From NCBI GenBank assembly GCA_023230175.1, contig JALNXV010000158.1, positions 1-7,844 on the forward strand: DNA of 7,844 nt, written 5' to 3'. This document shows positions 5,494 to 7,844 of the stretch, in pieces. A model generated the notes under the pieces. The model worked only from the letters and a program-made list of their open reading frames with translations, had not been told where the DNA came from and searched no databases. The first letter of the stretch is position 1. The number at the start of each line of letters is the position of its first letter. A program made the translations under genes and the position numbers. This DNA is from Candidatus Cloacimonadota bacterium (GTDB lineage: Bacteria; Cloacimonadota; Cloacimonadia; Cloacimonadales; WRIO01).

Positions 5494-7844
5494 TTAAAAC
5501 TTAGATAAAATTGTTTTTAAAGTGTCTCTAGCATACTTTCGCTTAAGATTTTTATGATATTTACTGTTTTTGTAGTTTCTTAAGCAATTTGTACAAGAAA
5601 CCTCTTCATTGCAACAATTATTATCCACAGTGATTAATGCTTTTTCAAGAACTGATTTTAGTCCATTTTTATTAATCAATTGCTTCACATTTCCAGCTCC
5701 ACCATACGTTGTATCGAAGAAAACAAAAGCGTATCTATCCATAGTATCTTTTACAAGTATTCCATTAATATCATTTGAATCGATTTGCAGATATGAAGTA
5801 ATGCCATTGCTTATAGCTGTAATCGTCGAGAATGCCACATCAAAATCCATAGGAATATCAATTCTCATTTTTATGACGTCTGTAATAACAATGTGTCCAA
5901 GTTTTGTCTGCTTAAGTATTTTATTTGAACACTCTTTACCTCTAAATGTATTATGAGATTTATCAAAAAAATCCAGATCTTTCTTTTTCTTATCAAGCAC
6001 TGCATAACCGCAACTTGAACAATAAAAGAAAGGATTTTCATTTACAACTAGCAACTTATCCTCACTTGTTTGTTGCACAAATAAAAAGTCATTTATATTT
6101 AAATCAGCTTGGTAGGGTTCCATAGAACCTAAATAACTAATTTCTGAAGAATATGTTTTTCTAGGCTTGAGAATTGAACTTTCTTTATTCTTCTCATCAG
6201 TAATAAATCCAAGATTTGGCACCATGAAAGATAATTCTTCAGTTTCCGACCCACATACATCGCATTTCACTGAATCTTTTTTTATCGTACTTATTTGGAT
6301 TTTTCCGCACTTCTTTTCATTACATTTGTAATAGTAGTATTTAGGAAGTTCTCCTTCTTTAGGTAAGATTATGTATCTTGATGTGTATTTGTTCTTGTCT
6401 ACAATAATTTCAGAATCCGGCGCGTATTCTGATAAAGCAACAGCTAAATCACGGCCCAAATCAAGATTTTTATTAAAATCTTTTTTGATTGTATCATAAA
6501 CCTTTAATGGAACTACATCAATCGGAAAACCATATCCAGGAATGACATTATATTTTGCAAGAGCTTCTACAATCCCCATGTTAAGTAGACTTTTTCTTTG
6601 AGAAGAATAGCTAGATGCGTCGTTGTATCTTTTCTCATCTCTTGCCTTATCTTCAGCATTTTTCAAATTGTCAATCTCAATTTTTACACCACTTAAGAAG
6701 ATATTCAATAACGAATTTTCTGCTATCATCTCATCAAGCCAACGATAATTATCGAAATACTTGAGAGAATCATCATGCAAGATAGATTTGATTCCATTTT
6801 CCAAAAAATCTTTATTATCATTAATGAAAAGTAGCAAATTTGAGTACCCGACCTCTATAAAAGTGCTTAATTTACTATCTAAATCTGTGCTTCGATAAAA
6901 CATACTAATAACATACGCCATAATATGTCGTAGTGCTATTTTTTTATTGTCTAGTTTAAAATATGGAGGATTGATTTTCCCTTCAATCATTGGAACTGGA
7001 TCATTAAAATAAATTTGATCATGAGAATTATGATTAGCGTATGTTAAAACAAAAGCAACCGATTCTTTACTGCGTCCTGCCCGCCCAGCACGTTGAGCAT
7101 AATTTGCGTTCGTAGGTGGAACGTTTCTCATAAATACAGTATCCAAAGTACCAATATTAACTCCCATTTCAAACGTAGTTGAACTACTTAAAACATTGAT
7201 TTTTTTTGATTTAAATTCTTTTTGGTATTTCCTACCTTGTTCACGAGTGAGTTGACCTGTATGTTCTTGAACAACTATGCTCTCTATTTTTTTACTTACA
7301 TATTCATTCCGATAGTAATTGTCCTTCAATAACTCATCTGGATTGCATGAAATTAGTGTTCCACTGCAATCTCCCTTAACGCAAGAGTCGTTAATATTAT
7401 GAGAGGTGATTGCCTTACACTTATCACAAACAAACCAGTTTGTTTTATCTTTTGAAATAATATCAAAAGAAGAAAAATCTATCTTACCTCTCCCATCATT
7501 TCCAGATGATTTGATAATCTTTAAATTGATTAGCAATTTCCATATGTTCTCTATATATTCATAAGTTTCTTGTTTTGAAAGATTAAATGTCTTAGCCATA
7601 TATTGCGTTAAATTATTATGAGCACCATCATAAACAGGTAACAAACTTTTTATTGACTTATCTCCGTTTTTTGGAGGAACACGTAAAACAATATACTTAT
7701 CAAATCTTCTATATTCAAGGTATTCTTTTCTTTCTTCAAAGTTTAAACCAGAAGTATCAAAATTTACAGCAGGCGTTATTCTAAATATGTCTGTAAATAA
7801 ACATATCAAATCTTTAAGCTGATCTTTTCTCACCTTTGGTAAGT
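5494..7844 (-). CDS. SF2 helicase with DUF1998/MZB C-terminus, C-terminal part (5' end beyond window)
   Basis: Numbered from a GTG at 7833-7831. The frame stays open upstream of that GTG to the window edge (L-P-K before it), and the GTG has no ribosome binding site, so the true start lies outside. The helicase C-terminal lobe is at about 175-265, with motif V-like LSSSTTFEMGVNIGTLDTVF and motif VI NYAQRAGRAGRS. The N-terminal ATPase lobe (Walker A, DEAD/DEAH box) is not in view. Family hallmarks follow: NVIPGYGFPIDVVPL (429-443) and ALSEYAPDSEIIVD (466-479). The C-terminal DUF1998/MZB region has FFDTTYGGAGNVKQL (705-719) and CCNEEVSCTNCLRNY (740-754). Likely zinc ligands are C136/C139/C151/C156, C504/C509/C524/C527, C605/C608 and C740/C741/C747/C750. 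Such proteins are ATP-driven DNA/RNA translocases of about 1,500-2,000 residues, often in defence islands; DUF1998 also occurs in DrmB of DISARM. The stop is TAA, and a terminator follows about 100 nt downstream. The family is certain; the specific system is not. Confidence 0.9.
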   Translation of the reverse strand, partial: LPKVRKDQLKDLICLFTDIFRITPAVNFDTSGLNFEERKEYLEYRRFDKYIVLRVPPKNGDKSIKSLLPVYDGAHNNLTQYMAKTFNLSKQETYEYIENIWKLLINLKIIKSSGNDGRGKIDFSSFDIISKDKTNWFVCDKCKAITSHNINDSCVKGDCSGTLISCNPDELLKDNYYRNEYVSKKIESIVVQEHTGQLTREQGRKYQKEFKSKKINVLSSSTTFEMGVNIGTLDTVFMRNVPPTNANYAQRAGRAGRSKESVAFVLTYANHNSHDQIYFNDPVPMIEGKINPPYFKLDNKKIALRHIMAYVISMFYRSTDLDSKLSTFIEVGYSNLLLFINDNKDFLENGIKSILHDDSLKYFDNYRWLDEMIAENSLLNIFLSGVKIEIDNLKNAEDKARDEKRYNDASSYSSQRKSLLNMGIVEALAKYNVIPGYGFPIDVVPLKVYDTIKKDFNKNLDLGRDLAVALSEYAPDSEIIVDKNKYTSRYIILPKEGELPKYYYYKCNEKKCGKIQISTIKKDSVKCDVCGSETEELSFMVPNLGFITDEKNKESSILKPRKTYSSEISYLGSMEPYQADLNINDFLFVQQTSEDKLLVVNENPFFYCSSCGYAVLDKKKKDLDFFDKSHNTFRGKECSNKILKQTKLGHIVITDVIKMRIDIPMDFDVAFSTITAISNGITSYLQIDSNDINGILVKDTMDRYAFVFFDTTYGGAGNVKQLINKNGLKSVLEKALITVDNNCCNEEVSCTNCLRNYKNSKYHKNLKRKYARDTLKTILSKF

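Noticed and set aside
5609..5956. 115-codon plus-strand frame
   Set aside because: It is antisense to the DUF1998 end of the helicase gene. The minus-strand translation is strongly conserved in family motifs, so the plus frame is a by-product of codon bias.
7831..7833. GTG as the true start of the helicase gene
   Set aside because: The frame stays open to the window edge, no ribosome binding site precedes it, and the essential ATPase lobe must lie upstream.
1..7844. CRISPR array, tRNA, rRNA, insertion sequence or prophage attachment site
   Set aside because: I saw no regularly spaced direct repeats, no cloverleaf-like or rRNA segments, no transposase or integrase motifs and no paired terminal inverted repeats with target duplications.
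1..7844. UGA read as tryptophan (Mycoplasma/Spiroplasma code)
   Set aside because: Conserved tryptophans, such as the WW pair in sigma region 2, are encoded by TGG, and no gene needs an in-frame TGA to be continuous. The breaks seen are a frameshift and TAA codons, not TGA.

Overview
The window comes from a very AT-rich, low-GC Firmicutes/Mollicutes-type genome. Strong GGAGG-type ribosome binding sites and consensus TTGACA/TATAAT promoters fit this. Tryptophans in the recognisable domains are encoded by TGG, no open frame needs TGA read through, and all the stops seen are TAA or TAG. That argues against a UGA=Trp Mycoplasma or Spiroplasma. An Acholeplasma-like lineage or a low-GC Firmicute is my best guess; this is inference, because there is no rRNA or other taxonomic marker here.

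Layout. (1) Positions 1-425, minus strand: the 5' end of a DUF262 (GmrSD/ParB-like nuclease superfamily) gene. It is broken by a one-base frameshift inside its IPxxQRPFVW motif and runs off the left edge. (2) 426-635: a divergent intergenic region with no supportable gene. (3) 636-1286, plus strand: the C-terminal two thirds of a WYL-domain regulator with no usable start codon, so probably a 5'-truncated remnant. It ends at a strong bidirectional terminator (1307-1341). (4) 1435-1749, minus: a 104-residue protein I do not recognise. (5) 1801-2715, minus: a sigma-70 factor of RpoD-like architecture that differs from a housekeeping sigma in several conserved segments. A perfect-consensus promoter overlaps the upstream ATG, which points to a TTG start at 2715. 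(6) 2799-4835, minus: a cytoplasmic VIT + von Willebrand factor A protein with an intact MIDAS. (7) 4849-5247, minus: a MerR-family regulator 13 nt upstream of the VIT-vWA gene, with a 26-bp imperfect dyad spanning its own promoter. (8) 5248-5493: the MerR promoter and the terminator of the next gene. (9) 5494-7844, minus: the C-terminal part of a large SF2 helicase with zinc-binding segments and a DUF1998/MZB C-terminus; the gene continues past the right edge.

How it may work together. The MerR and VIT-vWA genes form a tight operon, probably autoregulated at the dyad promoter. No clear terminator separates VIT-vWA from the sigma gene, so read-through into sigma, and possibly the 104-residue gene, is plausible in addition to sigma's own promoter. 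A DNA-binding switch, a metal-dependent adhesion-type scaffold and an RpoD-like sigma in a row could be an uncharacterised sensory or expression module. The flanks (DUF1998 helicase, DUF262 and WYL) are families common in phage-defence islands. Two of the three are damaged, which suggests an accessory region undergoing decay.
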